Positions 1-8,456 of a DNA stretch of 64,000 nucleotides are shown piece by piece; the stretch's first letter is position 1, and every line of letters begins with the position of its first letter. The position numbers and the translations under genes were made by a program. The notes beneath the pieces were generated by a model. It did not search any database. It was given only the letters and a program-made list of their open reading frames with translations, and was not told the origin of the DNA. The DNA comes from Thermoproteus uzoniensis 768-20 (GTDB taxonomy: Archaea; Thermoproteota; Thermoprotei; Thermoproteales; Thermoproteaceae), in the NCBI RefSeq assembly GCF_000193375.1, contig NC_015315.1, positions 1,682,622 to 1,746,621 on the forward strand. The letters run 5' to 3'.

Positions 1-578
1 GCGACCTCCTCGAGGAGGAGTTGCCCCAGCTCTACGTAGGATGGTCGCCTTGTTTCAGAAGAGAGGCCGGGGCCGGCAGTAGGGACATAAAGGGGATCTT
101 CAGAGTCCACATATTCCATAAGGTGGAGCAGTTCGTCTTCTCGCTGGCCGAGGAGTCCTGGACATGGCACGAGGAAATAACGAAGAACACAGAGGAGCTT
201 ATGCAAGGACTCGGCCTGCCGTATAGGGTAGTCAACATATGCGCCCACGATCTCGGCGCTCCGGCTGCTAAGAAATACGACGTAGAGGTATGGTATCCGG
301 CCCAGGGGACCTATAGGGAGCTCGCCAGCTGTTCCAACGTGACGGACTGGCAGTCGTATCGCTTGGGCATTAGGGTTACGAGGAGGGGCATGAAGCGCGA
401 GTATGTCCACACGCTTAACTGTACAGGTCTAGCGACTACTAGGACTATCACGGCGATTTTGGAGAACTACCAGAGGGAGGACGGGGCCGTCGAGATACCC
501 AAGGTCTTGAGAAAGTACCTAGAGCCCATAGCGACGGCCCCCAAGGATTATATAGTGCCTAAAAACGTCCGTAGATAA
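1..578 (+). CDS. serS: Seryl-tRNA synthetase, C-terminal part (5' end outside window)
   Basis: This is the 3' part of a class II aminoacyl-tRNA synthetase that charges tRNA-Ser in the cytoplasm. The open frame runs in from the window edge (first full codon at position 3) and ends with TAA at 576-578. The motif 2 region is visible (CFRREAGAG, then [12 protein letters not shown]), as is the C-terminal motif 3 region ([16 protein letters not shown]) with its conserved Arg. The combination is typical of SerRS, including the serine-site context around [19 protein letters not shown]. The N-terminal coiled-coil arm is off-window. A C/D box sRNA candidate follows directly downstream. Family assignment is secure; the start cannot be seen. 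Confidence 0.93.
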   Translation, partial: DLLEEELPQLYVGWSPCFRREAGAGSRDIKGIFRVHIFHKVEQFVFSLAEESWTWHEEITKNTEELMQGLGLPYRVVNICAHDLGAPAAKKYDVEVWYPAQGTYRELASCSNVTDWQSYRLGIRVTRRGMKREYVHTLNCTGLATTRTITAILENYQREDGAVEIPKVLRKYLEPIATAPKDYIVPKNVRR

Positions 579-630
579 TGAAGCCGGCGAGGCGCTCCGC
601 CGTCCTTTTTTAAATAGACTTCTTGGCGAT

Positions 631-690
631 AGTCGGTGATGAGGTAGCTCGCGGCTTAGCCGGTGACGAAGAGGCATACTGCCTGACTTG
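631..690 (+). ncRNA. Candidate C/D box sRNA (2'-O-methylation guide)
   Basis: The serS to NMN-adenylyltransferase gap contains an ordered set of C/D elements: C box GTGATGA (636-642), a 12-nt guide (643-654), a degenerate D' box CTTA (655-658), a 4-nt spacer, C' box GTGACGA (663-669), a 13-nt guide (670-682) and D box CTGA (683-686). A strong TATA-like box, CTTTTTTAAATAG (605-616), lies about 20 nt before the C box. Archaeal sRNAs of this class guide fibrillarin-dependent methylation of rRNA or tRNA with L7Ae and Nop5. I did not identify the target, and the transcript ends are approximate. Confidence 0.72.
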
Positions 691-717
691 TTTAAAAACA
701 CGTGGCGACACGGCCTT

Positions 718-1227
718 GTGAGGGTGGCGTTTATAGGGCGGTTCCAGCCGCTTCACTTGGGCCACGTCAAGGTGTTGGAGTGGCTTTCGGAACGGTACGA
801 CGACGTTGTAGTAGTCATAGGCTCTGCCGATAAGGGCATCACTAGGGACAACCCGTTCACTGTAGGCGAGAGGATCGAGATGTTCCTGCGCACCTTCGAC
901 AAGAGGTTTGTCCTATGCGCGGTGCCCGACACCAACGGCGGCTCCAGCCTATGGGGGGCCTACGTGAGGCATTGGTGCCCCCGCTTTGAGGTGGCCTTCT
1001 CCAACAACGGCTATGTGAGGGCCGCGTTGCGGTATGCCGGCGTAGACGTCAGAGAGCACCCCCTCTTCGATAGAGAGATCCTCTCCGGCAAGCATATAAG
1101 GGAGATGATAGCCTTGGGCGATCAGAAATGGCGCGAGTTGGTCCCGCGTAGCGTGTCCGACCTCATAGACGAGGTGGACGGCGTTAGGAGGATAAGGGAT
1201 CTATACGAGGAGGTTAGGTTTATATAG
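718..1227 (+). CDS. Nicotinamide-nucleotide adenylyltransferase (archaeal type)
   Basis: The protein (169 aa from this start) joins NMN with ATP to make NAD+. The nucleotidyltransferase signature GRFQPLHLGH stands at the N terminus, and the C-terminal SGKHIREM corresponds to the family's phosphate-binding ISGTxIR-like motif. I chose GTG 718 because it gives the usual family start (MRVAFIGRFQP) and because TTTAAAAAC (690-699) sits at TATA distance upstream, making the mRNA leaderless. The frame stays open back to TTG 688, but that stretch contains the promoter. rpo12 follows 18 nt downstream with its own TATA box overlapping this gene's end. Confidence 0.9.
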   Translation: MRVAFIGRFQPLHLGHVKVLEWLSERYDDVVVVIGSADKGITRDNPFTVGERIEMFLRTFDKRFVLCAVPDTNGGSSLWGAYVRHWCPRFEVAFSNNGYVRAALRYAGVDVREHPLFDREILSGKHIREMIALGDQKWRELVPRSVSDLIDEVDGVRRIRDLYEEVRFI

Positions 1228-1245
1228 CGGGCTGTCCTGGTCGGC

Positions 1246-1452
1246 ATGGGCGAGGAGGGCGCAGAGGAGGTGAATCTCGGCGAGGCCGCCGGCGCCTCCG
1301 GCGAGCGGAAGATCTATATGTGTATGAGGTGCGGCCGTACCTTCTCCAGGAGCGAGATGGAAATACTGCCGGGCATACGCTGTCCTTACTGCAATTACAA
1401 GATAATACTTAAGGTGAGATCTCCGATGGTTAAACGGATCCCCGCGATCTGA
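1246..1452 (+). CDS. rpo12: DNA-directed RNA polymerase subunit Rpo12 (RpoP)
   Basis: This is a small zinc-ribbon subunit of archaeal RNA polymerase, the counterpart of eukaryotic Rpb12. The pattern CxxCGRTF then LPGIRCPYC followed by [16 protein letters not shown] matches the family, with Cys pairs for one zinc. The product of 68 aa is longer than the common 45-50 aa because of an acidic, Ala/Gly-rich N-terminal extension. The ATG lies 20 nt after TTTATATA (1219-1226), which supports it as a leaderless start. The 3' end overlaps the convergent agmatinase-family gene by 23 bp. Confidence 0.92.
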   Translation: MGEEGAEEVNLGEAAGASGERKIYMCMRCGRTFSRSEMEILPGIRCPYCNYKIILKVRSPMVKRIPAI

Positions 1453-2251
1453 CTGCGTCGAGTATCCTCGTCGCGGTCAACATAAGTCTGACCACCTTGG
1501 TGGCGCCTACATCTGTGGGGTCGTTGACGGGGGAGTACTCAACTATGTCCACGGCCAACGGCCTGGCGGCTAGCAACACGTCTACGTAGATGCCCTCCAA
1601 CTCTCTGAAGCTGAGCCCTCCCGCCTCGGGCGTCCCCACGGCGGGGAACTCCGACGGATCCATGACGTCTAGGTCGAGGGACGCGTAGACGGGCCCCGTC
1701 GACGTCGACAAGGCGTCTAGGATCTGGCTTCTGGAGATCCTCCTATTGCCGTCGACTACGTAGAACCCGTTGGACTTGGCGTATCTAAGCTCCTCGTCGT
1801 CGAAGGCCCTCACAGCTATATATATTACATAAAGGCCGAGCTCCTCGGCGGCGCGCCTCACGAAGGTCGCGTGTGATAGCTTCTGGCCAGGCGGCCACTC
1901 GTCCCTTGTGTCCATGTGGGCGTCTATGTGCACGTAGGTCTTCGGCCGGGCTGCTCTGAGAGCCGCCAGGGTTGCTGTGTGCTCGCCGCCTATCATCACC
2001 CAAGGCGGTCCCAGATCCCTCAAAACGCGTTCTATATTCGCCAGGTTCTCGGCGGGGGCTCCCCGTAGTAGCTCCACATCGCCAACATCGCAGGGACTTT
2101 CGACGTTGCCGAAGACCGTGTTGTACTCTAGGTAGGGCAATATCTGCCTTATCTTAGCCGGCGCGAATCTCGTGCCTGGCTTGAAGCTCAACGTATCCTC
2201 CATGGGCACTCCGACCATCTTGACTGCATCGCTCCTACACGCCCGGATCAC
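1430..2251 (-). CDS. speB: Agmatinase/arginase-family ureohydrolase
   Basis: This is a binuclear-Mn ureohydrolase of 273 aa. The metal-ligand motifs appear in order: [22 protein letters not shown] and DLDVMDPS, followed by VEYSPVNDP. In archaea the family usually hydrolyses agmatine to putrescine and urea for polyamine synthesis, and a SpeD-family decarboxylase is encoded at 50.7 kb. The GTG start is supported by the palindromic TATA box at 2273-2284, shared with the divergent glyS; a later ATG at 2218 is possible. Substrate is inferred and could be another guanidino compound. Confidence 0.85.
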   Translation of the reverse strand: MIRACRSDAVKMVGVPMEDTLSFKPGTRFAPAKIRQILPYLEYNTVFGNVESPCDVGDVELLRGAPAENLANIERVLRDLGPPWVMIGGEHTATLAALRAARPKTYVHIDAHMDTRDEWPPGQKLSHATFVRRAAEELGLYVIYIAVRAFDDEELRYAKSNGFYVVDGNRRISRSQILDALSTSTGPVYASLDLDVMDPSEFPAVGTPEAGGLSFRELEGIYVDVLLAARPLAVDIVEYSPVNDPTDVGATKVVRLMLTATRILDAVRSRGSV

Positions 2252-2272
2252 GCCGCCACGCCCGTCGGGCCT

Positions 2273-2284
2273 TAAATTAATTTA
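2273..2284. promoter_or_regulatory. Palindromic bidirectional TATA element (speB/glyS)
   Basis: TAAATTAATTTA is a perfect 12-bp palindrome. Its centre lies about 27 bp from the speB GTG (2251, minus strand) and about 25 bp from the glyS ATG (2304, plus strand). That is TATA-box distance for leaderless transcripts in both directions, so one element can serve both genes. Confidence 0.65.
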
Positions 2285-2303
2285 GCAGGCTCTTCTAGGG
2301 GCT

Positions 2304-4070
2304 ATGCAGAGGAGCGAGTTGGTCGCCGACATAGCTGTCAGAAGGGGATTCTACTGGCCTTCGTTTGAGATCTACGGCGGCGTGGGGGGTTTCTACGACT
2401 ACGGCCCCTTGGGGACTCTCACCCGCCGCAACATAGTCGAGAAATGGCGTAGGACCTTCATACTGCCGTACCAAGACATTATGATAGAGATAGAGACGCC
2501 TGTGATAATGCCGGAAGCCGTCTTCGAGGCGTCCGGCCATCTTGAGCATTTTACTGACTACGTAGTCACCTGCCAGAAATGCGGCAGGAAGTTCAGAACG
2601 GATCACTTGATAGAGGATGTGCTCTCGCAGAAGGGGATAAGGCTAAGTCTAGAGGGCCTCTCCGGGGAGCAACTTGACGAGATAATAGCTAGGTACGATA
2701 TAAGGTGTCCCGCGTGCGGAGGCCCTCTCGGCAAATCGGAGAGGTTCAACCTATTGTTCAAGACAAACATAGGGCCCTACGCAAACGAGTACGGCTATCT
2801 CAGGCCGGAGACCGCGCAAGGCATGTTCGTGGCGTTTCCTCGACTCGCCGACTATATGGGCAGAAAGGTCCCCTTCGGCGTGGCGCAGATAGGCAGGGTG
2901 GGGAGGAACGAGATCTCGCCTAGACAAGGCCTGATCAGGCTCAGGGAGTTCTCGCAGATGGAGATAGAGCTTTTCTTCGATCCCCAGAACCCCCACTGCC
3001 CGTACTTCGCCGAGGTCGAGGACATGGAGGTGCCCATAGTCCCCGAGGAGGAGGTGGCCAGAGGCAACACAGAGCCCCAATTCCTCACGGCGAGGGAGAT
3101 AGTGGCCAGAGGCCACGCCAACGAGTGGATGGCTTTCTTCATGGCTCTTTCTGCCAAGTTCTTAAAAGAGTTGGGCGTGCCCCTCGAGAGGCAGAAGTTC
3201 TTGGGGAAGTTGCCGCAAGAGAGGGCGCACTACAGCGCGAAGTCCTACGACCAGATGGTCCTCACCGAGAGGTTCGGCTGGGTAGAGGTCTCAGGCCACG
3301 CATATAGGACAGACTACGACCTGTCTAGACACAGCAAATACAGCGGCCACGAGATGTATCTGGAGCGTAGGTTGAAGGAGGCGAGAGAGATAGAGGAGGT
3401 CAGAGTATATCCGAACCCGAATGCGTTGAGGGAGAGATACGGCGATAGGATCGGCGAAGTGATTAAGGCAATACAGAAAAACTCGCAGACGATCGCCGCA
3501 TCGTTTTCGAGCGGCGCCGAGAGGGTCGAGGTAGAGGGCTACGAGATAACGCGGGATATGGTTTTCTTGAAACGCGAGGTGAGGCGCACCGATGTGGAGA
3601 AGTTCATACCACACGTGGTGGAGCCCTCCTTCGGGCTCGACAGGATCCTCTACGTCGTATTGGAGAGCGCGGCTGTTGTGGAGGATGACAGGAAGTATCT
3701 GAGGCTCCCGCCCGATATAGCGCCGATAACCGCGTGCATCCTGCCCATAGTCAAACGGCGTGATTATGTGGCGATAGGCGTCGATCTGGCGAGGAGGCTC
3801 TGGCGCGCCGGGATAACTGCGTTGTACGACGACGAGGGCACCATAGGTAGCAGATATGCCGAATGTGACGAGATAGGGACTCCTATCGCTGTGACTATAG
3901 ACGAGATGACCCCGAAGGACAACACTGTGACTATTAGAGATAGGGACTCGCGGAGGCAGATCAGGATAGATATAGGCAAGGTGGTCGACTTCGCCGTTGG
4001 GATCAAGGCGGGGGGATCTTTCGATGAGATATCTAGGCGTCTAGGCGGCGTTGTCTTCAAAAACGCTTAA
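2304..4070 (+). CDS. glyS: Glycyl-tRNA synthetase
   Basis: This is the archaeal/eukaryotic dimeric class II GlyRS (588 aa), which charges tRNA-Gly. The N-terminal catalytic core is recognisable (FYWPSFEIYGGVGGFYDYGPLG), followed by an inserted Cys-rich segment (CQKCGRKF, CPACGG), the motif 2 region (RVGRNEISPRQGLIRLREF) and the motif 3 region (EPSFGLDRILYVVLE). An anticodon-binding domain follows at the C terminus (APITACILPI onward). The ATG 2304 start is about 20 nt after the shared palindromic TATA element. Length and motif order are normal for the family. Confidence 0.96.
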   Translation: MQRSELVADIAVRRGFYWPSFEIYGGVGGFYDYGPLGTLTRRNIVEKWRRTFILPYQDIMIEIETPVIMPEAVFEASGHLEHFTDYVVTCQKCGRKFRTDHLIEDVLSQKGIRLSLEGLSGEQLDEIIARYDIRCPACGGPLGKSERFNLLFKTNIGPYANEYGYLRPETAQGMFVAFPRLADYMGRKVPFGVAQIGRVGRNEISPRQGLIRLREFSQMEIELFFDPQNPHCPYFAEVEDMEVPIVPEEEVARGNTEPQFLTAREIVARGHANEWMAFFMALSAKFLKELGVPLERQKFLGKLPQERAHYSAKSYDQMVLTERFGWVEVSGHAYRTDYDLSRHSKYSGHEMYLERRLKEAREIEEVRVYPNPNALRERYGDRIGEVIKAIQKNSQTIAASFSSGAERVEVEGYEITRDMVFLKREVRRTDVEKFIPHVVEPSFGLDRILYVVLESAAVVEDDRKYLRLPPDIAPITACILPIVKRRDYVAIGVDLARRLWRAGITALYDDEGTIGSRYAECDEIGTPIAVTIDEMTPKDNTVTIRDRDSRRQIRIDIGKVVDFAVGIKAGGSFDEISRRLGGVVFKNA

Positions 4071-4095
4071 ATAAGCGCTGGGCCATCCATACTAT

Positions 4096-4425
4096 ATGGG
4101 CGAGATAGAGAGGGGCCGTAAGGTCCTAGTTCCGCCGTTCTTGAAGCCGCAGAAGGAGGAGAAGAAAACCTCCCGTGAGGAAAGGCGGCTGAGGGCGAAG
4201 GCTATCGACGAGGTCGAGAAAGGTAGCGTCAAGATCAACAAGTCTATTGCGGAGGAATACGGACAGCTCGAAGAGGTCGAGATAGTGGGGGGAGAGAGGA
4301 GAAGGACGTTTAAGGCGCTCGCGGATGAGAAGATCCCCCAGCAAGAGGTTTGGCTAAACCCCGAGGATCTGAGATCGCTCGGGATTGCCGAAGGCACTAT
4401 AGTCACCGTGAGGAAGACTAAATGA
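4096..4425 (+). CDS. Conserved hypothetical protein, beta-barrel-like C terminus
   Basis: I do not recognise a characterised family. The 109-aa protein has a highly charged Lys/Arg/Glu-rich N-terminal half (helical by composition) and a C-terminal segment ([22 protein letters not shown]) that resembles the strands of double-psi or AbrB/Cdc48-N-like barrels. The start is supported by TTAAATAAG (4067-4075), which overlaps the glyS stop. Its stop overlaps the endA start (ATGA), so the two genes are probably co-transcribed and translationally coupled. A nucleic-acid-related role is only an inference from charge and context. Confidence 0.7.
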   Translation: MGEIERGRKVLVPPFLKPQKEEKKTSREERRLRAKAIDEVEKGSVKINKSIAEEYGQLEEVEIVGGERRRTFKALADEKIPQQEVWLNPEDLRSLGIAEGTIVTVRKTK

Positions 4426-4970
4426 GAGGTCGCCTGAGGGGCTTAGCCGTTGTCGTAGAGGATGTCGAGGAGGCACGTAGGCTCTACAAGAGCGGGTTCT
4501 ACGGAAAGTTCTTGCTCAAGGACAAGGTGAAGCTGGAGGAAGTGGATAAGATAGAGTCGCCATTGGTCCTATCGCTGTACGAGGCCCTATATCTCGCCGA
4601 GAGGGGTTTGCTCGAGATCTACGACGATGAGAGGAGGATAGATATCGATGAACTTAGAAAAATTGGCGAAATTAATTTGAAAAATTTTAATGAAATTTAT
4701 TTAATTTATAAGTATTTTAGAGACCTAGGATATATAGTTAAATCAGGTTTAAAATTCGGAGCCCTATTCTCCGTCTACGAGAAGGGACCTGGAATAGACC
4801 ACGCGCCCATGGTCGTGGTGTTTCTAGAGCCCGACCGCGGCATCAGCGCTACCGATATAGCTAGAGGCGGCCGGCTTTCCCACTCGGTTAAAAAGACGTT
4901 TACCTTGGCGACGGTGTTAAAACCGAGCAACGAGGTGGCGTTGATAGGGTTTAGGTGGGCTAAGCTCTAG
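4422..4970 (+). CDS. endA: tRNA-splicing endonuclease EndA
   Basis: This is the catalytic subunit of the tRNA intron endonuclease, which cuts bulge-helix-bulge motifs in pre-tRNA. The 182-aa protein contains the conserved core [19 protein letters not shown] with catalytic Tyr119 (FSVYEKGP), His127 (IDHAP) and Lys157/158 (SHSVKKTF). Crenarchaeal enzymes of this class, working with a structural partner subunit, have relaxed specificity; this fits the odd intron positions in this window's tRNAs. The segment 4649-4760 is strikingly AT-rich (9 of 60 G/C at 4681-4740, against 37 of 60 at 4801-4860) yet stays in frame and encodes core residues. Confidence 0.95.
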   Translation: MRGRLRGLAVVVEDVEEARRLYKSGFYGKFLLKDKVKLEEVDKIESPLVLSLYEALYLAERGLLEIYDDERRIDIDELRKIGEINLKNFNEIYLIYKYFRDLGYIVKSGLKFGALFSVYEKGPGIDHAPMVVVFLEPDRGISATDIARGGRLSHSVKKTFTLATVLKPSNEVALIGFRWAKL

Positions 4971-5350
4971 TCTATCTTCAACTCGGCGGTCCCCACCTCC
5001 CCAGCCTTTATCGCAGATATTTGGAGCACGCCATCTTTATATATAGCTCTTGCGCTATCCACCCTTAGCCTAAACGGCAACTCTATACGTCTCTGTACGG
5101 GGAAGTTAGCTGCCCTCTCTCTAACGACGGCGCGGCCAGGTATGTCGGAGTTGGGCAAGGCCGTTATCTCAACGGCGTGTTCGAATAGCTTGACCTTTAT
5201 CGAGTCTTTCCGGAAGCCGGGTAAGTCTATCATTATCAGTAGGTTCTCGCCTTGCTCGTATATATCGATATCGGGCTCGCGCTCTATCTTGCCTACGTTA
5301 GCCGCGTAGAGCTCTTTCAACCCCTCTTCTATCTTTTTTATAGGTTCCAT
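4967..5350 (-). CDS. Small heat-shock protein, Hsp20/alpha-crystallin family
   Basis: This is an ATP-independent chaperone that holds unfolding proteins. The alpha-crystallin domain runs from [21 protein letters not shown] to the conserved [14 protein letters not shown] (family signature AxxxnGVL). The ATG 5350 start gives 127 aa with a weak TATA-like CTAAATT (5371-5377) upstream. An in-frame TTG at 5392 would add 14 residues and also has an AT-rich box at TATA distance, so the start is unsettled. The gene converges on endA, overlapping its end by 4 bp. Confidence 0.9.
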   Translation of the reverse strand: MEPIKKIEEGLKELYAANVGKIEREPDIDIYEQGENLLIMIDLPGFRKDSIKVKLFEHAVEITALPNSDIPGRAVVRERAANFPVQRRIELPFRLRVDSARAIYKDGVLQISAIKAGEVGTAELKID

Positions 5351-5419
5351 ACAGATTTGAGGGAGATCCTCTAAATTGGACCCTTTAAGCAATCGAGATA
5401 TTTGAAAAGTATCCCTGTA

Positions 5420-5662
5420 TTATTTCTTCTGCTTCTGCGGCTTCACCTCGCCCACAATCTGGCCGTACATATTTATTGGGAATTGGTATCCGCATTTGGG
5501 ACACGCTATGCTGAAGCCCATGTTGTACCAGCTCTCCCCTATCTCTACCTCGAATACGTGCCCGCATTTGGGACATTTTGCCTTGACCTTCAAGGTGCGC
5601 TCAGGTACGCCGCCCGCATACTCCCAGTCCTCAGGGAAATTCCACTCTTCTCCCTCCGACAT
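5420..5662 (-). CDS. Small zinc-ribbon protein
   Basis: No characterised function is recognised. The protein (80 aa) has two CPKCG knuckles (CPKCGHVFEVEIG and CPKCGYQFPINM) spaced for one zinc ribbon, an acidic/aromatic N terminus and a Lys/Gln-rich tail. I preferred ATG 5662 over the upstream in-frame ATG 5680 because TTTTTTAAAG (5682-5691) lies 20-29 nt before it, as for other leaderless genes here. Such ribbons commonly bind nucleic acid or protein partners, but no role can be assigned. Confidence 0.75.
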   Translation of the reverse strand: MSEGEEWNFPEDWEYAGGVPERTLKVKAKCPKCGHVFEVEIGESWYNMGFSIACPKCGYQFPINMYGQIVGEVKPQKQKK

Positions 5663-5681
5663 GGCAAACCCCCTAGACATG

Positions 5682-5716
5682 TTTTTTAAAGGTTATCGGA
5701 CGACGGTTTTTAATAG
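5682..5716. promoter_or_regulatory. Divergent TATA boxes (zinc-ribbon gene / mevalonate operon)
   Basis: TTTTTTAAAG (5682-5691) lies 20-29 nt before the minus-strand ATG 5662. TTTTTAATAG (5707-5716) lies 17-26 nt before the plus-strand GTG 5733. Both fit leaderless initiation and fix the two starts. Confidence 0.6.
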
Positions 5717-5732
5717 AGGACGAATAGGGCAC

Positions 5733-7004
5733 GTGTCGCTTTCTAGCTACGTGGAGGGGCTGGAGGATCTTCGGACGTACGACCCGCCGTATGAAGGGTT
5801 CCGGATAGCGCGGATACTTAAGGAGACGGAGGGCTCGGCAACGCCGTATTTCAGGGAGGTGGGGCCCGGCATGGATGGCGTCGGCAACTTGGTTGATAGG
5901 AGATCTAAACTTTTGAAGATCCTAGGCGCCCGCGACGACGAGGAGGCGTACAAGGCCCTCCTCTCCGCCGAGGACGCTCCTGGCAAGCTCGACGTGGTCG
6001 GCGCTTGGGTCGACGAATACAGGACTATCGACTCGTTGCGCAAGCTTCCTCTGGTAAAGTACTACGAAAAAGAAGCAGCCCCGTATATCACCTCTGCGGT
6101 TATCATAGCTAGAGCGCCAGATGGGGCCTACAACGCCTCTATACATAGATTCACTCCTATAGGCGACGATAGAGCCGTCGTTAGGCTGGTCCCGCGACAC
6201 CTATACACCATATACCACAAATGGCGCGATATGGGGAAGGACACCCCTGTGGCTGTGGTATGGGGGACGCACCCAGCGGTTTTGTTGTCCGCAGCATCGT
6301 CGCCTCCCTACGGCGTCTTCGAGCTCGCCGTGGCCGCCCGCCTTATGAACGGCTTAAAGGTCGTCGAATTGGACAACGGGACATATGCCCCATATCTGGC
6401 GACGGTGATCATGGAGGGCTATATAACGGGCCAACTAGCCGATGAGGGGCCCTATGTGGATGTCGTGGGCACTTATGACGTAGTCAGAAAACAGCCCGTG
6501 ATAAAGATAGAGCGTATATATGTTCTCAAAAGCTCGCCTATAGTTAACTATCTATTGCCGGCTGGCCTGGAGCACCAGCTGTTAATGGGCTTCGAGAGAG
6601 AGGCCAAGATATGGCGTGCTGTATCCTCGGTGGTCCCCAAGGTTGTTAAGGTAAGGCTCACACGAGGCGGCTTCGGCTGGATGCACGCGGTGATCTCCAT
6701 AAAAAAGAACGTGGAAGGCGACGCCAAGAACGCTGCCCTTGCGGCGTTCGCGGCGCACCCCAGCTTGAAACACGTGGTGGTGGTCGACGAGGATATAGAT
6801 CCGGACGATCCGCGGGACGTGGAGTGGGCCTTGGCCACGCGCTTCCGCGCAGATAGGGGACTGTTCGTGATACCCTATGCGCGCGGCTCCACGCTCGATC
6901 CGATGGCCCTCAACGAGGAGGGCTTGACCTACAAGGTAGGCGTCGACGCCACGCGGCCGCTGGACAAAGATCCGCGTATGTTCGAGAAGGCGAGGATACC
7001 ATGA
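5733..7004 (+). CDS. UbiD-family decarboxylase, probable anhydromevalonate-phosphate decarboxylase
   Basis: UbiD enzymes use prenylated FMN for reversible decarboxylation. The 423-aa protein has family landmarks in SATPYFREVGPGMDGVGNLVDRR, PYITSAVIIARAPDG and the distal DEDIDPDDPRDVEWALATR region. It overlaps by 4 bp (ATGA) with the aconitase X-type dehydratase genes. In archaea this trio matches the modified mevalonate pathway: phosphomevalonate is dehydrated to trans-anhydromevalonate 5-phosphate, then decarboxylated to isopentenyl phosphate for lipid synthesis. GTG 5733 is chosen because of TTTTTAATAG upstream; a longer open frame back to 5496 would overlap the divergent gene and its promoter. 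Confidence 0.88.
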   Translation: MSLSSYVEGLEDLRTYDPPYEGFRIARILKETEGSATPYFREVGPGMDGVGNLVDRRSKLLKILGARDDEEAYKALLSAEDAPGKLDVVGAWVDEYRTIDSLRKLPLVKYYEKEAAPYITSAVIIARAPDGAYNASIHRFTPIGDDRAVVRLVPRHLYTIYHKWRDMGKDTPVAVVWGTHPAVLLSAASSPPYGVFELAVAARLMNGLKVVELDNGTYAPYLATVIMEGYITGQLADEGPYVDVVGTYDVVRKQPVIKIERIYVLKSSPIVNYLLPAGLEHQLLMGFEREAKIWRAVSSVVPKVVKVRLTRGGFGWMHAVISIKKNVEGDAKNAALAAFAAHPSLKHVVVVDEDIDPDDPRDVEWALATRFRADRGLFVIPYARGSTLDPMALNEEGLTYKVGVDATRPLDKDPRMFEKARIP

Positions 7005-8113
7005 TAGAGGCCGCGGAGGCTGTCCGCAAGATAGCGGATGCGGTCTCAAGAGGCGAGGTCGTCGAGATTGAGACGGCGCACGTGTCGGGCGTATCCTATC
7101 TCACCTTGGGCGAGTACGGCGTGAGGTTCATAGAGGAGCTGGCCGCGTCGGGGGCCAGAGTCAAGGTCTTCACCACGTCGAATCCTCCCGGGATCGATCT
7201 GCACTTGTTGCTGGATGTGTCGCGCGAGTTCGTGACGGGCCAGCGGAGGGTTTTAGACGCTTTCCTCAAGATGGGCATTTCGCCTATCTCCACATGCGCG
7301 CCCTACGAGTTCTTGAGGGTTAAGCCGGGCACCGTCCACGCATGGGCTGAGTCGAACGCCATAACGTACATCAACACGTTCAGGGATGCTTGGTCAGACA
7401 AGAACCCCGGTCCGCTCGCCTTGTTGTCGGCTATAGCGGGCTTCGTGCCTAAGACCGAGATGTATACCTTAGAGGGCAGGCGCCCGACGGCGGAAGTGCG
7501 CGCGGAGGTTGCGGCAGATCCCCTGAAGGCCGGCCTAATAGGAGCCTTCATAGGCGAGACGCTGGGCTCGGGCATCCCGTACATCTCGGGCCTAGCGCTA
7601 AACGGCGAGGAGGCCCGCCGCGAGTTCGCCGCCGCTCTCTCCACCTACTCCTCCATAATCTTCGCAGTGCTGGAGGGCATCACGCCGAACTGGAGGCTGT
7701 ATTTGGCTGAGGCCGACTTCAGAGATAAGATAGCCATAGCCGAAGAGGATTTATCAAAATATCTTAAAGATATGGATAATCCAGATGTGATATATCTAGG
7801 TTGTCCTCATTTAGATATAGATACTTTACTTAAAATATCTAGGATAATATTTGAAAGAGGTCGGGCAAAGAGGCCCGTCTACATATCGACATCGCCTGGC
7901 GTGTACGGCGCTCTGAAGGATCTAGTGAATAAACTGAGGGAGTATAACGTATACGTCTTTGCAGGCTCCTGCCTCGTCGTATCCCCCTATACGAGGAGAT
8001 TTAGAGCCGTGGCGACAGACTCCATGAAGTCCGTCTACTACATACCGAGGCTTCACGGGGTGAAGACGATACCCTGCGAGACCATCAAGTGCCTTGACTA
8101 TGCCTACGCTTAG
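7001..8113 (+). CDS. Phosphomevalonate dehydratase large subunit (aconitase X catalytic type)
   Basis: This 370-aa protein belongs to the aconitase X (AcnX) catalytic family, in archaea the large subunit of mevalonate 5-phosphate dehydratase, an Fe-S enzyme. Visible family features include STCAPYEF (a candidate cluster Cys), AESNAITYINT, the LGSGIPYISG segment, YLGCPHLDIDTL and a C-terminal Cys-containing strand (VFAGSCLVVSP). The ATG overlaps the UbiD stop and its own 3' end overlaps the small-subunit start, so all three are translationally coupled. An AT-rich island lies at about 7744-7862 inside the conserved C-terminal half. Confidence 0.87.
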   Translation: MIEAAEAVRKIADAVSRGEVVEIETAHVSGVSYLTLGEYGVRFIEELAASGARVKVFTTSNPPGIDLHLLLDVSREFVTGQRRVLDAFLKMGISPISTCAPYEFLRVKPGTVHAWAESNAITYINTFRDAWSDKNPGPLALLSAIAGFVPKTEMYTLEGRRPTAEVRAEVAADPLKAGLIGAFIGETLGSGIPYISGLALNGEEARREFAAALSTYSSIIFAVLEGITPNWRLYLAEADFRDKIAIAEEDLSKYLKDMDNPDVIYLGCPHLDIDTLLKISRIIFERGRAKRPVYISTSPGVYGALKDLVNKLREYNVYVFAGSCLVVSPYTRRFRAVATDSMKSVYYIPRLHGVKTIPCETIKCLDYAYA

Positions 8114-8456
8114 GCCAATAGTAAAAGGGGCTGGAGTCGTACGGACCGAGGTAGTGAGGCTCGGCCCCATATCGTTCCTCGGCGATCTGAACCCAGAAAG
8201 CGGCGAGATCTCGGGCGTCAAGATCTCGGGCAAGATTCTCGCTGTGCCCTACGTGAGAGGCTCCACCGTCGGGCCCTACGTGCTCTGGCATGCGGCAGCT
8301 AGAGGCAATGCGCCGCTAGCCATAGTGGCGAAGTCCGTAGATTTGATGTTGATAACCGCGTCGGTTCTGGCAAACGTGCCGCTGTTCCAGGGCGAGTTGT
8401 CCGAGGAATGTATCGAGATAGATCTCTCGACAGGCCGCTATGAGCGTTGTCGATAG
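8100..8456 (+). CDS. Phosphomevalonate dehydratase small subunit (aconitase X swivel domain)
   Basis: This is the swivel-domain partner (DUF126 type) of the upstream catalytic subunit; together they form mevalonate 5-phosphate dehydratase. The 118-aa product contains the characteristic SFLGDLNPESGEISG and the conserved Ser loop in PYVRGSTVGPYVLW. The ATG at 8100 is taken; TTG 8094 would add two residues. It overlaps the large-subunit gene by 14 bp and is overlapped at its own 3' end by the next small gene, continuing the operon. Confidence 0.88.
   Translation: MPTLRPIVKGAGVVRTEVVRLGPISFLGDLNPESGEISGVKISGKILAVPYVRGSTVGPYVLWHAAARGNAPLAIVAKSVDLMLITASVLANVPLFQGELSEECIEIDLSTGRYERCR

Noticed and set aside
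688-717. Upstream extension of the NMN adenylyltransferase frame (TTG 688).
   Set aside because: The stretch contains the TATA-like TTTAAAAAC, and homologues begin at the GTG 718 motif.
5496-5732. Long N-terminal extension of the UbiD-family frame.
   Set aside because: It is antisense to the zinc-ribbon gene and contains both promoters of the divergent pair.
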